Assembly: GCA_000827495.1 (NCBI GenBank)
Contig: KN817522.1
Coordinates: 124,001-188,000 of the forward strand
Reading direction: 5' to 3'
Length of the DNA: 64,000 nt
From: Hypholoma sublateritium FD-334 SS-4
Lineage: Eukaryota; Basidiomycota; Agaricomycetes; Agaricales; Strophariaceae
Shown: positions 11,251-22,856 of the stretch, one piece after another
Layout: each line of letters begins with the position of its first letter
Numbering within the stretch: position 1 is the stretch's first letter
The notes under the pieces: generated by a model
Databases searched by the model: none
Told to the model about the DNA's origin: nothing
The model's input: the letters and a program-made list of their open reading frames with translations, nothing else
Position numbers and translations under genes: made by a program

Positions 11251-14200
11251 CTACTGGATCAAGCAGCTGCTCGCCGACGCCGACTTCACCTTGTGCTTCT
11301 TCCCCTGCCGCCGCGTGCCCTCGTCGTCTATCGGCAGCGCCCCAGGCAACACCCCCTCCGCGCGCGCCGCGGGCTCCGCCGCCGTCATCGTCGTCGCCAC
11401 CGTCCCCGCCGTCATCTGCGACGCCGCCCGCCCGCCCGCCGCGCGCTGCGAGCGCCGCCCCGTCTGCTGCCGGCTCGAGAAGCTCTCCGCGGCCGTCGCC
11501 GCGCTACGCACGCTGCTCAGCCCCGTGCTGTCGCTCGTCACCGACAGCGGGCGCTCGCGCTCCGTGCGCCGGTGCAGCACCGCCGGCCGGCGCCGCGCGG
11601 GCGACGGCGGCGCCTCCTCCGCCTCGCGCTCCCTCGGGGGCGGCGCAGGCGGCGTCGGCGGCGTTCCCGCGCCCGGCTCCGGCGTGAGGCTCGTGCGCGA
11701 GCGGCGGAACGCCGCCATGAACCGAAACGCCGTCGGCGCGTGCTCCGGCGTGCTCGCGAGCTGTGGCGGCGTCGACGACGCCGGCCCGTCGAGGCTCGCG
11801 CGCGGCGCGACGTACGGCACGTCTGACATCGCGACGTTCTGCGCCGCCGCGGCGCCAGCGGCAGGCGGGAGCGCGTACGCGCTGGCGGGGCCCTCCTTCT
11901 CCGCATAGTGCGCGTAGAGCAGGAGGTGCGCGCGGAGGTCGCACGTCGGCGGCGCGCTGCCCGCGCACTTCGCATGTGCGATGAGGCTGCACTGCGCGCA
12001 AAGCACCGCGCTCTTCTTCGCGGGCTCCTGGCACACGCGGCACACGACCGCTGCATGCGATGAACACGTACGTCAGCGGACTGGACGACGAAAGAAAATG
12101 GGCACGCACGTTTGCTGAACGTCGTCTTGACGAAGGTGTGCTCGCGCGGCGCGAACTCGTTGCTGTCGAGCGGGCGGACGGACGCCGCCGACGCCCGGCG
12201 CCCAATCGGCGACAGCGCGCGCGTGGGCGACCCGCCCGAGCGCGGCGAATCCGGCGCGTCGAGCTGCGCGAGCTGACGCACGACGTCCGCCTTGTGCAGG
12301 TCCGTGCTCACGCGCCGGAGGAACGGAATGCTGTCCTGCGGGCGGAGCTCCTATCACCACCACACACCATCAGCCCTGCGCACGACACACAGCGCACACA
12401 GCGCAACGCAACGCACCTTGAGCGCGCCCCAGTTCGTCTTGAGCCACGGGTGCTCGCAGAGGAGCTCCGCGCTGGGGCGCAGCGCGGGGTCCTTGCGGAA
12501 GCACTGCGTGAGGAAGTGGCGCAGGAGCTCCGACGCGTCGGGGGGGAACGGCGGCATGTCGTCCTCGACGATGCGGAACATCACTAGCTGAGGCGTCAGC
12601 ACACTCACACACACACATACAATTAGCGCCGAAGAAGGCAGACGAAAAACGCACCCGACATGCCATTCGCGATCTCCGCGTACGGCGGGCGCCCCGTGAG
12701 CAGCTCGATGACCGTGCAGCCTAGCGACCAGATGTCCGACTTGGTCGACGCGCCCTGCAGCTCAATCACCTCGGGCGCCATCCAGTTCGGCGTCCCCGCG
12801 ACCTCGCCCTCCTTCCCTTCTTTCCCTTCCTTACCGCCGTCCTTACCACCACCGCCGCCAGCCGTGCCCTCGCGCGCCATCGCCCTTAGATTAAGCGACA
12901 CGCCAAAATCCGACAGCTTCACGTTCCCGTTCTTCGTCGTGAGGATGTTCGCCGCCTTGAGGTCGCAGTGCACGACGTCGCTCGTGTGCAGGTAGTGCAG
13001 CCCCTCGAGGATCTTCACCACATAGCTCGCGACGAGCTTCTCGTTCAGCCGCCCGAACGCGCGCAGCGTCTGCCCGAGCGAGCCGTTCTCCGCGTACCTG
13101 CGCCAACGTCAGTTCGTCAAATTATCATTACCCACAACGCAGGGGAAAACGCACTCGAGCACGATGCTGAGCGTGTCCTTGTCGCGCGCCATGCCCTCGT
13201 ACTTGACGATGCTCGGGTGCGAGAGGCTCTTCACCAGATCGACCTCGCGCATGAGCGTCGTCACCTCGTCCTCCTTGAGCCCCTCGAGCCGGATGCGCTT
13301 CACCGCGACCATCTGCCCCGTGTTCAGGTTCAGCGCGCGGTACACCGAGCCGAACTGCCCCCGCCCGATGCAGTTGCCCAGTTGCTGTTGTCGCATTAGC
13401 TATCATCAGCGGCCCGACGGTGATAGAAAAAAGGGAAAGACCCACGAAATGCGTCGGCGGCTTCCCCTCCTCGCGCACCACAAGCCGCATGCGCACCGCG
13501 CTCCCATCCTCGCCCCCCTGCTGGTGCGCGTGCGCGTGCGCCCCCGCCGCCGCGCCCAGATTCACCATGCTCTCAAAGCGCGACCGCAGCGCGGGCCGCG
13601 GGCCGAGCTCGTCGTACGAGCTCGGCCTGTCGCGGCGCGCGGAGCCCTCGACGTCGCTCTGGAAGCGCCCGCGCACCGCGCGCGGCCGCTCGCCGTCCGG
13701 GCCTGTGCGCGGCGAGGGCGAGGGCGGCTCGCCCGGCGCGCGCGGGAAGGGCACGGGCACGGGCGCTGTGCCGTGCGCCGCACCAAGCCCTATGCCCCCG
13801 CGGCGCGGCGCCTCGCCGTCGGGCGACGGCGACGGACTCTCGCTGCCCACTAACCCCCCACCCCCAACCCTCGGCGCGTACCGCCCTCCCTGCGTACTAC
13901 TCCTCCTCAGCGCGACGCGCGCAGGCGACGCCGAAATGCCGCTGTCCGGGCTCGCCGTGCGCGGGAGGAGCACCCCAGGAGAATCGAGGCTGTGGCGCGG
14001 CCGGTGCGTCGGGCGGCGCGGCGCGTCGCCGACGAGGATCGCGAGCTTGCGCGGGGGCGACCCGGAGCCGGAGCCCGACCCCGAGCCTGAGCCCGTGCCG
14101 GAGGCTGAACCAGAGGCAGACGCGGACGCAGCGGGCCTGAACGCCTCAAGCAGCGCCTCGGGCGCCCGCCCCGCGCGGCGCCGCTCCGCGATCGGGCTCG

Positions 14201-17200
14201 CGGGCACACGGGGCCGCTGGTGGTGCGGATGGTGGTGGTGGTGGTGCCCCTTCGACGACACGCTCTCGTCCGTCTCCTCCGCGACGCGCGACAAATCCAG
14301 CGCCGGCGCCTCGCTCATGCGCCGCTCACGCCCGCCGCCGCCAAACGCATACCCCTTCGTCGGGCTCCCCGGCGGCGCGCCCACCGCCCCCGCCCCGTCG
14401 CGCGCGCGGCGCACCTCCGCCGCACACGCCTCGCCCTCCGCGCGGCCGACGGACGGCGCCTCGCTCGTGAGGTCCGTCGTCACCGTGCGGATCGTGCCGT
14501 AGTTGTTGGCCCCACTCCCACCAGCGGCGCCCCAGCCGCCGCCGCCGATCCAGGCGCCGAGGCTCGAGACTGCGCTGGCGCCCGTCGCGTCCGTGTCGGC
14601 GGAGAGCGCGCTCGACGCGACGGACTGCCGGACGTTGCTGTGCGCCGAGTGCGGGCTGTACGCTGCGCCCTGGTGCTGCTCGCGCTGCTGGCGGCGCTGC
14701 TGTTGATGTTGCTGGTGCGGGTGCTGCGGTGACGGTGGCGGCTGTCTTTGCTGCTCGGTCGACCGTATCTGCGACGGCGACTGCGACTGTGATTGTGGCG
14801 CTGGTGGTGGCGGCGGCGGCGGAGGGGATTGTGGCGCCTGCTGCTGCTGGCGATACCGCTGACTCTGCGAATGTTCCCGCGCGTCGCCCCTATCGCCCCC
14901 GGGATTCGCCGGCCGCGTCGTCGGCCGCGGCGCCGCTGCGCTGCGCGCCCACGCAAGCAGCCCGCCCTTCTCATGGATCGACGGCCTCCGGCGCGCCGTC
15001 CCCTCCTGCCCCCCATCATCAGTATCCTCCTCCTCCGCTGCGATCCCAAGCCGCCGCCCCAGGGTTCCGAACAAATTAGGCGTCGACACCGACGCGCGCG
15101 ACGCCACGCTGCCACTCGCATACGGGCCTGCGCCCGCGCTCCGCGTCGCATCGACGGGCGGGGGCGGCAGCGCGCGGTCCTTATCGCGCGCTCGTGTGCG
15201 CCTTGCGTCCTCCTTCTCCCTTTCCTTTTCCTTCTCTCTTTCTCTCTCGCGCGCAAGCCCCTGCCCGCGCAACCACACCGGCTCGCCGCCGCTCACCCCG
15301 CCCCTCTCGTTCACCCCACCCAACAGCGGGCTGCCCGCCCCTCTCTCCCTGCCCAGCACCGCATTCCCACTTGCCCGCTCGGTTTCCTCCACGAACTTCA
15401 CAAGCTTGACCACTGTCCCCGCCACGCGCGCGACGGCCGCAGGCGGGGGCACGCGCGGCGCGAGGTCGTCGACGCGGAAGAGCGCAGAGGGAGGGAGGCC
15501 GTACGACGCGCACGCCGCGCGGAACTTGGCGAGGTTTCCTGCGCGCGCAGGGGCGTCCGCGCGTGCGTCGGGGCGCACGATCGACGAGCCGCGCAGGGCG
15601 TTCATCAGCCTGCGTCGCGGTCAGTGGCTACAAAACATAGAAAATATAGGAAGGCGACTCACTGGCACAGCACATACCCATCCCTCAGCGCGCTCACAAA
15701 CACGCGCCGCTCCTTCGCGTCCTCTTCCTCTTCCTCCTCCTCGCCCGATAACCGCTCCTCCGGCCGCTGCGCGTGTCCATTCCCCTCCGACCAGCTTTTC
15801 ACCAGCGCGCCGACCGCACGCAGGCGCACCTCGACCTCATCCCACTCCTTCAAGCCCTGCGGCGTGCGGCACATATGCGGCGGCGGGCGCGCCGCGACGC
15901 GCACAAGGACGCGCATCGCCGACCGCAGCGCCGCGCGCTCCGGGTCATGGCGCGCCCCAGGCAGCTGCTCCGCTGGGATCGCCCCAGCGGACTGCACGCT
16001 GCGATGCCTCGTCGGCGCAGGCGCCGGCGCGAGCACCGGACTGGGCACCAGTGCCCCGCTCGATATGCTAAAGTGGCGATTCGACGCGTAAGTACGCTGA
16101 GTGCCGGCCGGCGCGCGCACGCGCACAGGCGACGGCGGCGGGCTGGGGCTCGCGGGGCTGTGGTGGATGGCGGAGGGGCTCCGCGTGGGGGACGCAGGGC
16201 TGGGGGGGACGGAGGTGGGCGCGGGGGTGCGGCGCGTGGGCGTCGAAGGCGAGCCGACGGACGGACGCCGCTGCGCGGTGGGCACCGGTGTACGGCGCTG
16301 GGTGGGGGACGGCGGCGGGCTCTCCGCGCCGCGCGGGGTGAGTGGGAGGTGGGACGCCGACGCCGAGGTGAGTGCACGGCGCACGGGTGGCGCAACGGGA
16401 CTCGCGCGCGGGCTGCTGGCTATCGGCGGGCGAGTAGCCGACGGCGACCGCGCGCGCAGCGGGGCACGCGCGGGCGGGGTGCCGAGCGGGGGCCGGCGGG
16501 CGGTGGGGCTGCCGCGCGGGGCGGGGGTGGGCGTAGGGGGCGGCGAGAGGGAATTGTCCGACTCGGAGTCCGAGTCCGGGGGGAGGTGCGGGGTGGAGGG
16601 CGACGGGGGGATGCGTGCGCGCGGGGTGAGCGGGGCCGGGGGGCCGATGTCGCGGCGGGTGGCGACGGTGGGCCGGCGGGCGGGCGNGGGGCGCTGGCGG
16701 TGGCTGACGGGGGGCCCGCCGGCGAGGAGGTGCAGCGTCGGCGAGGACATGGAGCCCTGGCGCATGCTCGGGGAGACAAAGGGGGCGGGGCCGGGCGCGG
16801 GGGCCGCGGGGGCGTCGGCGACGGCGCGGCCGCGGAAGGTGGTGACGCGGCGCATGAGGCCCATCTCGCGGGGCGGCGGGGGCGCATGCTTCGCGCGGGC
16901 CGCGGCGGAGCGCAGGCCGAGGGTGGAGCGCAGGCGCTGGAACGACGACGCGGGGGGCTCGGGGGACGCGGGGGGTGCGCTGCGCGGGGGGGCGGGCATG
17001 GCCTCGCACGGCGGGGGAGGGAGAGAGACGACAAGCGCGCCCAAGGTCTCACCGCCCGATCCGGCAATGCCTCGCGCATGACGCTCTCCCTTACGTAACA
17101 TCGATGCTATCTGCCTCGTGCTTCCCCGATCCAGCCACATCGGCGCCGCTTCCTCTGATATCATTTCGGTGTCATAATCCTGGGAAAGGAACCAGCCGCA

Positions 17201-17218
17201 CGGCGACACCCTCGCCAT
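11251..17218 (-). CDS. sepH: Cdc7/SepH-type septation kinase with calponin-homology domain, zinc module and CaaX end
   Basis: Seven exons: 17218-15663, 15609-13446, 13384-13155, 13097-12655, 12583-12417, 12350-12110 and 12050-11251, giving 1866 residues; an inner start at 16999 (Met74) has good context and gives 1793. Order of parts (long numbering): Pro/Ser-rich disorder, a calponin-homology-like domain around 430-600 (LRDGYVLCQLMNAL), about 600 more disordered residues, kinase domain about 1240-1520, then a Cys/His zinc-binding module about 1602-1650 (CRVC, CAQC, HAKC). The kinase has GRGQFGSV, AVKR, HCDLKAANI, SDFGVSLNL and GTPNWMAPE; the HCD form and sequence fit the septation (SIN/MEN) kinases. 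The activation loop has a Gly/Lys insert with KEG repeats. The chain ends in CLIQ, a CaaX motif. GC content is far above the neighbours. An N base lies at 16687. Confidence 0.85.
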
Positions 17219-20163
17219 CCCCTTTCACAGGCGATTATCGCAAGCCCCGTTTATTACACCATCCATCCTGTCCCCCGCGCCCATAAGCTCTCGCGGTGCA
17301 CCGCCGACACCAACAACGTCATCCCGCGCCGCCCCCGCGCTAGCGCGCATCTGGCCGCGCCCAGCCCCGCTTGCCAACTGCCGCCACCCGTGCCGCGGCA
17401 CATCTCCGCCCACCACCGAGCCTCGCCCCGGCAGCGCGCACCGTCCTGCCTATGCTAACCCCATTTCTTGCCCGCGCAAAAAATCCGCCGCGCCGTCCTC
17501 GTTTCGCACTCACCAGGGCGCCGCGCGCCGTGCGCCACTCCAGCGCACAGCGCGTCCGCCCTTCGGCGGTCGGATTATCTATAGACGGCGCGCGCCCATC
17601 GCACGGGCAGTCCGCCTACATACTACCAACCCGTTCGAGCCTGAGGCGAGAGGCCCGCGCCCCAGCGATCTGATGTTCTCATGCAGCGCGTGCGCCCGCG
17701 CTCAGCGCGCTGCTGTCATGTCGGCGCCGCGCCCCCGCCTGCACGCGAACCGCCACTGCGCACGCACGGCCCGCGCGCGTTCTATCCATGCCGCCGCCGC
17801 CCGCCGCCATCCAGTACGCCGCGCGCTCTCGCGGCTGTCCATGTATGAAGCTTTGCGTGCGGGCCCTGCTACGCGCAACGCGCGCTCCTTCTTCCCTTCC
17901 CCTGATCTCTTTTCTCTTCATCGCGCCGCCCGCGTCCCAGCGCTCACGACATCCTCGAATGCAGGCGCCAGTGTATTTGGGTACCGCAACTGGCCGCCTG
18001 CACCTGGTACATGTGATGTGGGATCGCGGTGGGTGCTGATGCGCGGCGGCGACGCGCCCTTTGTTTGTTTGTTTATCCTTTGTTTCTACTTTTACGCTAC
18101 GCCCACACACCCTTCCTCTATCACCCCATTCCACATCTCGCGACCGCACCCACCGCGCCCGACACATCTGCGCCTTAGGCTGCGGCGCGGCGCGCTGTTG
18201 TATTTTACACAGCTCCGTCGCCCGCTGCCTTCGAAAGTCGCAGGAGTCCGTCGAGGCGCGGTTACACGCGTCCCTCCTAAACCCCCTCGCGCGTGCGCGT
18301 GCGGTATGTACCCGCCCCGCACGCGCACTTGCCCGCTGTCGTGCCCTCGCGCCCACCGCGCCCACCGCACGACACGCGCCGCGTCTCCAGGATCAGTGCC
18401 TTCGGCTGCGGCGCGCGAAGCGCTGTGGTATCACCCAGTGCCTCCGCCCGCTACCTCAGCCATAACTGTATGAGTCGCGTCGCACCCCACCGATAATCAC
18501 CCCTGCGGCCGCCCGTGGGCGCGGACGGACTGGCGGGACGGGCGTGGCAACGGCGTGGACCGGCAGCGCAGGGCACAACGATGACCCGCGCAGATGAATC
18601 GAAGCTTCCCTCACTTATCGTTGCCTGCATGCACTCGCCGCACCAACCCACGCACGTACGCGGGCGGGGGCGTGGCCCTGCCGGCCCCACGGCACGGCGC
18701 ACCAGCCGCTCGGGGCGTGTCACTGTCAGACAGGCGTTCAGCATTTCAAGCGTCCGGCGTAAGTAACTTTGTAAGTGCACAGCGCGGCTATCGCCTGTCG
18801 CTCGCCGTGCGGCGGCGGCGGCCTGCGCGTGGGCACGTCAGGTGCAGGCTTCGCCCTGCCAAAGCTGCACGAACCTGGAGAAGACGACGCATAGATCGCC
18901 CGGGCGCACGGCGCCCTACTATTAATACGCCGCTATCTAACGCCAATACAAAAGTAAGTAACTCAAGTGTATCTATAGAAAAGCGCTGCTTATCAGACAT
19001 GTCATCCCCGCGTCCCATCGGAGGACACGCGCATCGGGCGCCCACGCCCTTGCAAGCCGCGTCCAGTCGACATACATAATGCCGCCGCGACCCACTTATC
19101 AGCGGCGGCTTCCCCCCACCCCCAAAGGGGCGTGCGCGGGCGAGGTGCCCGGCGCCCGGCGCCTCGGCGGCGCAGCTGCGTGCAAGCGGTATGTTTATGT
19201 TGCCTTCTTCTCCCTCCGCACGCAGCGCTTCTGTGGCACGGCTTATTCCTGCCTATCGCACATATCGCTATGATCCGGGCGCGTGGCTGCGCGCCCCATG
19301 GCCGCACGCACGTTTCTATTCTTGAACGTCGAACCTACGCGCGCATGAACGTGCGCTGTGCGCGCTGGGGCGCATCCCGCCGCGCGCGGCGCAGGGCGGA
19401 TGGAGATACCTACAAGCGCGCGCCCAATTCGCCCGACGGCGCTACAACGCGCTATGTCAGGCTATGTCGCGAAAGGCGCCGCCGCCGGCTCCCCATTCCC
19501 CTTCCGATCATGCCGCCCGCCAGCGCCTCCTCGACGCGCCGACCGTGTGCCCCGCCGCCCTGCCGCCCGCTGGCGTGTCGGCTCGATTAGGCTCGGCGGA
19601 AATTAAACGCGCGCGATCCGGGCGTGCGGGGCGCGGATCTACGTCGCTGATCTCGCGCGCGGGAGGGAAGGGAGGGGGGGTAGCGCGGCGCGTGCCACCT
19701 GCGCGCGACATTTAGCTGTCCACGCTCCATATATGGGCGCCGGGCGACGTGCGCTGCGGTGAGAGTAGTGGCATTCCAGATCTCCTCGGGATGGACAAGG
19801 AGTTGTCCGGTGCTGTGCGCGACCCACGGCGGCGGCGGCGCGTCTGCATGCGGTCGACTGTCGCGCGATGGGCGGCACATATGAATGAAATTGTCTTAAT
19901 TAACTAATCGACATCCCCGCAAAACAGTCTCCACAGAGCTTAAGTGAAATAATGAAGACTGAAGACTCCATTTACGCGCTCCACCGGCCCAGAAAAGGGC
20001 AAGCACACGGTCACGGACTGCCATCCTGCGAAAACAACGACAGACCCAAGGCTATGTCCTTGTAAACCCGCTGCGCATTACGGCCTGTGCAGTTAATTAC
20101 CAGACGGTCCCAACCCCCTTGTCGCCGAGGTGTCCAGGTCTGGCCCCCGGGCGTACGCGGATA
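17219..20163. other. GC-rich non-coding island upstream of the kinase
   Basis: The extreme CpG-rich composition of the kinase gene continues to about 19.87 kb, where it drops abruptly to AT-rich sequence (TTAATTAACTAA). Many overlapping frames are open on both strands only because stop codons are rare; they are Arg/Ala/Pro-rich and unconserved-looking, so none was called. A TTTGTTTGTTTGTTT run lies at 18060-18074. The motif GTAAGTAACT occurs twice, near 18760 and 18954. The region could hold a long promoter or leader for the kinase. Confidence 0.45.
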
Positions 20164-20181
20164 CAGTCGACTCCCTCTTAA
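20164..20181 (+). repeat. Left terminal inverted repeat of the MITE
   Basis: 18 bases, CAGTCGACTCCCTCTTAA, exactly inverted at 20712-20729. Flanked on the outside by TA at 20162-20163. Confidence 0.88.
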
Positions 20182-20711
20182 CCCATACCTTTCGGTGGAT
20201 AGCCAAAAGTATGGGTTATGAGAGAGTATGCACTTAGAGGGTGGTCGGCCAAAAATTTATTCTAAACACCTTGTCAGCGGTGTTTGCTTCATGTTCTAAT
20301 CACCTTTCTTCAACCGNAGCAGTGCCTTCTTGGCTTGCTAACTGCAACTTTGAGGAGTTTTGATTTTNTCAATACTTTTTCTAAGGAATTTCGAGACGTT
20401 TTGGGGCCTTGGTAACAGTTGGTACACGATAAGATGTAATGATTTTAATATATTTTCGACTTATGGAACTACGCCTATGCTTCCCATCACTCTGGTCTGT
20501 ACTTTCAGTGAAATTATTTGGATATTAGCACCAAATTAGCACAGAATCTGCACTAATTTGGCCCATATACCTATGGGTTTTTCTCCGGAAGGGGTATGGG
20601 TTATGGGTTATTGAGGTTGTATGGGTTATGGTTTGCATTTCCCTGCGAACCAACTCGGTGGACTGAAAAAAGTATGGGTTATATGGGGGTATGGGTTATG
20701 TGAGCTATGGA

Positions 20712-20729
20712 TTAAGAGGGAGTCGACTG
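20712..20729 (-). repeat. Right terminal inverted repeat of the MITE
   Basis: Exact inverse of the left repeat, followed by the flanking TA at 20730-20731. Confidence 0.88.
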
Positions 20730-20731
20730 TA

Positions 20732-22856
20732 TAATCATAATTCGCGTCCTTCCCCCCCGTCGGGCGGCATGCTGCGCAAGAAGCCATCAGCGTGGGAGCA
20801 GCCCGCGGTGCAGGATGCTGCGATGGCTATCTGCACGGCGGCGCGCGTCGCAAGGCGTATAAGCATCCTGGGAACATCCGCGCTGGGAAGACACGGGAAG
20901 ACGTCTGCCCGCCAAGCGACGCCCGGCTCACAGTGGCGGCGGCGAAATAGACGGCGGCGGCGTGTGTGAAGCGCAGTATAAATACACAGCGTCGGTATCA
21001 TTTCGCGGCGGAGTGCAAAGCGCTGGCCCGGGTGTGCGCTGTAGCTGATAATAAACGTCGGCCAGGCGGACAGTTACAGGCGAGCACTTGGCGTAGTGGT
21101 ACGGTGGTACGCCTGGACTACTGACCGACGGGTTCCCCCTTCCTTCCACATGCAAGAGTTCCAACACACTGGCACTCGACGTAATTTTCCCGCGGTCCGA
21201 AACATAGCCTGACATGTATGACGCGCTCTCATTTGAATCTTTCTCGGGAGATGAAAGGATGTGCGTGTGGAGTTCGAGTCGATGGCCCTGATCAATAAGA
21301 CCTGAGCATGTCCACGATCGGGACCACCTCGAAGAAGGCGTCTTGCCAGCGCACTGTCAAAAGGCCGAGAAGAAAGCTGAGATTTTTCGCAAACCTTGTG
21401 CGAAACGAGGGTCGTATGACCCTCGAGGCGAAGACACGCCTGTGATTGTGGTCCCATCGTTTCTTTGACATCGAAGCAGTGTTTCCCCTGGCCCATTTTC
21501 ATCAAATATGCACACTGTAAATAAAAGGCTCCCATAGAGCCATCCCTACGCAAAATGAGAAGGGGACCAACGTTCATGATGCTCCATTGTTCCAGATGTG
21601 TGTACAAAGACGACTTCCACATTCGTGCAGCTCAGCGGCGGAAGCACAGCCAGATACGCCCAGCACCTCTGGGAAACCGTATATTTCGGGAAATCGGGGC
21701 GATATCATATGCAGCGTGCATTTGCGGAGGAGTCGTGAAACTGATCCGAATAGTAGCCTGAAATACGGGTATGAAGTCCCTCCATTCATTGCAGACAGGC
21801 GATGGATGAGGGAACGCGCTCTATACATAGAGCAATCTACACAGGACGATCAATTGTCAGAGTAATCACATCTATCTATGAGAGTATAGGGGTATTCTCG
21901 CCCGCGATTTTTTCTTGCAAAGCCAACGAGGCGCACAACACGAGCGGGGCAAGCCATCGCGAAATAAGCGCCGGCTAGACCAAGGGTCGGCCGGCGTCTA
22001 ATTTAAAGGTGCCGCTTTCGGTTATTTGCGGCGCCCCCGGAGCGTGCCTTTTCCGTCTAATTCTTGCTCACTGCCTAGGGGCCCAAGAGGAGAAACACTA
22101 TCTCTTAGCCAACACAAGCACACATATGGATGTCATTGACATCGCACGGGGGAATCAAACGCCGGTGAGAATGCATTTCAGAAGGTGGTGCTGATAAGTC
22201 TATGTTCCATGGCTTAGAATCATGACACTGGTCCTTCGTAGGTATTTTTGATACATTGGTATTGCACCCCGTGGTGAAGCTTGTAACGGTTTCATACGTT
22301 CTTGATGAACGCATTCCATATGCCCATATCAGGCTCTCTTGCCAGCTATTAAGAAGCTGATCGCGGGGAAGGGGCATGGCAGACTTGGGGCAGACTCACC
22401 TTGAAGATGAGCGAGATGATATCATTTTCAGATTGGTCTAGCTAGAAACCTCCGCAGCTTTACCGTGGCGTATTTATCATTTTTAAAGTTCCGAGGTTTC
22501 TTTTTTCGTATCTTTTGCTCATCTGCTACTAAGTATGCAAGGAATCCAACACGGTCCTCCGAAACAGTGACAGTTAATTAAGCAAAAATGGAATGAGTGC
22601 ACCTTCGTCAGATTTTGTGATATACAATCTGTGATATATAGGTGAACCTTTGACAGTGAGCAATGTACTCTTGCCAACCACCAAATTGAAATCAGGTTCG
22701 AGCGACGCGGCGAGTGAGCAGTTTTTGACCAATACGTCATTGAGCCACGTGCTGCGAAAATTACGTGTTTCAAGCAAGCCACAACAAACCAAGTCATTTT
22801 GTTTCCACGCCTTGTCCCTATCTCACCCATACTATCGTCCTCATTTTTCGTTCGCC
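20732..22856. other. Intergenic region, no gene recognised
   Basis: Mixed composition with a moderately GC-rich start (20740-21070) and AT-rich remainder. Short frames such as the one at 21074-21622 (minus) show no domain and no family resemblance. The last few hundred bases must hold the promoter of the PHD/TFIIS gene. Confidence 0.45.

Larger units (their letters stand above)
20164..20729. mobile_element. Non-autonomous pogo/Tc1-mariner-like element (MITE), 566 bp
   Basis: The element starts with CAGTCGACTCCCTCTTAA and ends with its exact inverse, with one mismatch before five more paired bases. It is flanked on both sides by TA, the target duplication typical of the Tc1/mariner/pogo superfamily. 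CAGT termini are common in that superfamily. No transposase frame is present, so it would need an enzyme supplied elsewhere. The interior is AT-rich and contains at least five copies of TATGGGTTAT, some in near tandem at the right side. Two N bases (20317, 20368) lie inside, perhaps from collapsed repeat reads. Confidence 0.85.

Noticed and set aside
13128..15605. One long 825-codon frame as the N-terminal half of a separate gene starting at 15605.
   Set aside because: It starts within the CH-domain core and runs past the kinase 5' splice site; splicing to 15663 and 13384 gives a coherent protein.
17371..19878. Many long overlapping frames in the GC-rich island.
   Set aside because: They overlap on both strands, are Arg/Ala/Pro-rich, and show no domain or codon structure; rarity of stop codons explains them.
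20590..20700. Telomere-like GGGTTA repeats.
   Set aside because: The unit is GGGTTAT with interruptions and lies inside a TIR-bounded element, so an interstitial telomere is not needed to explain it.
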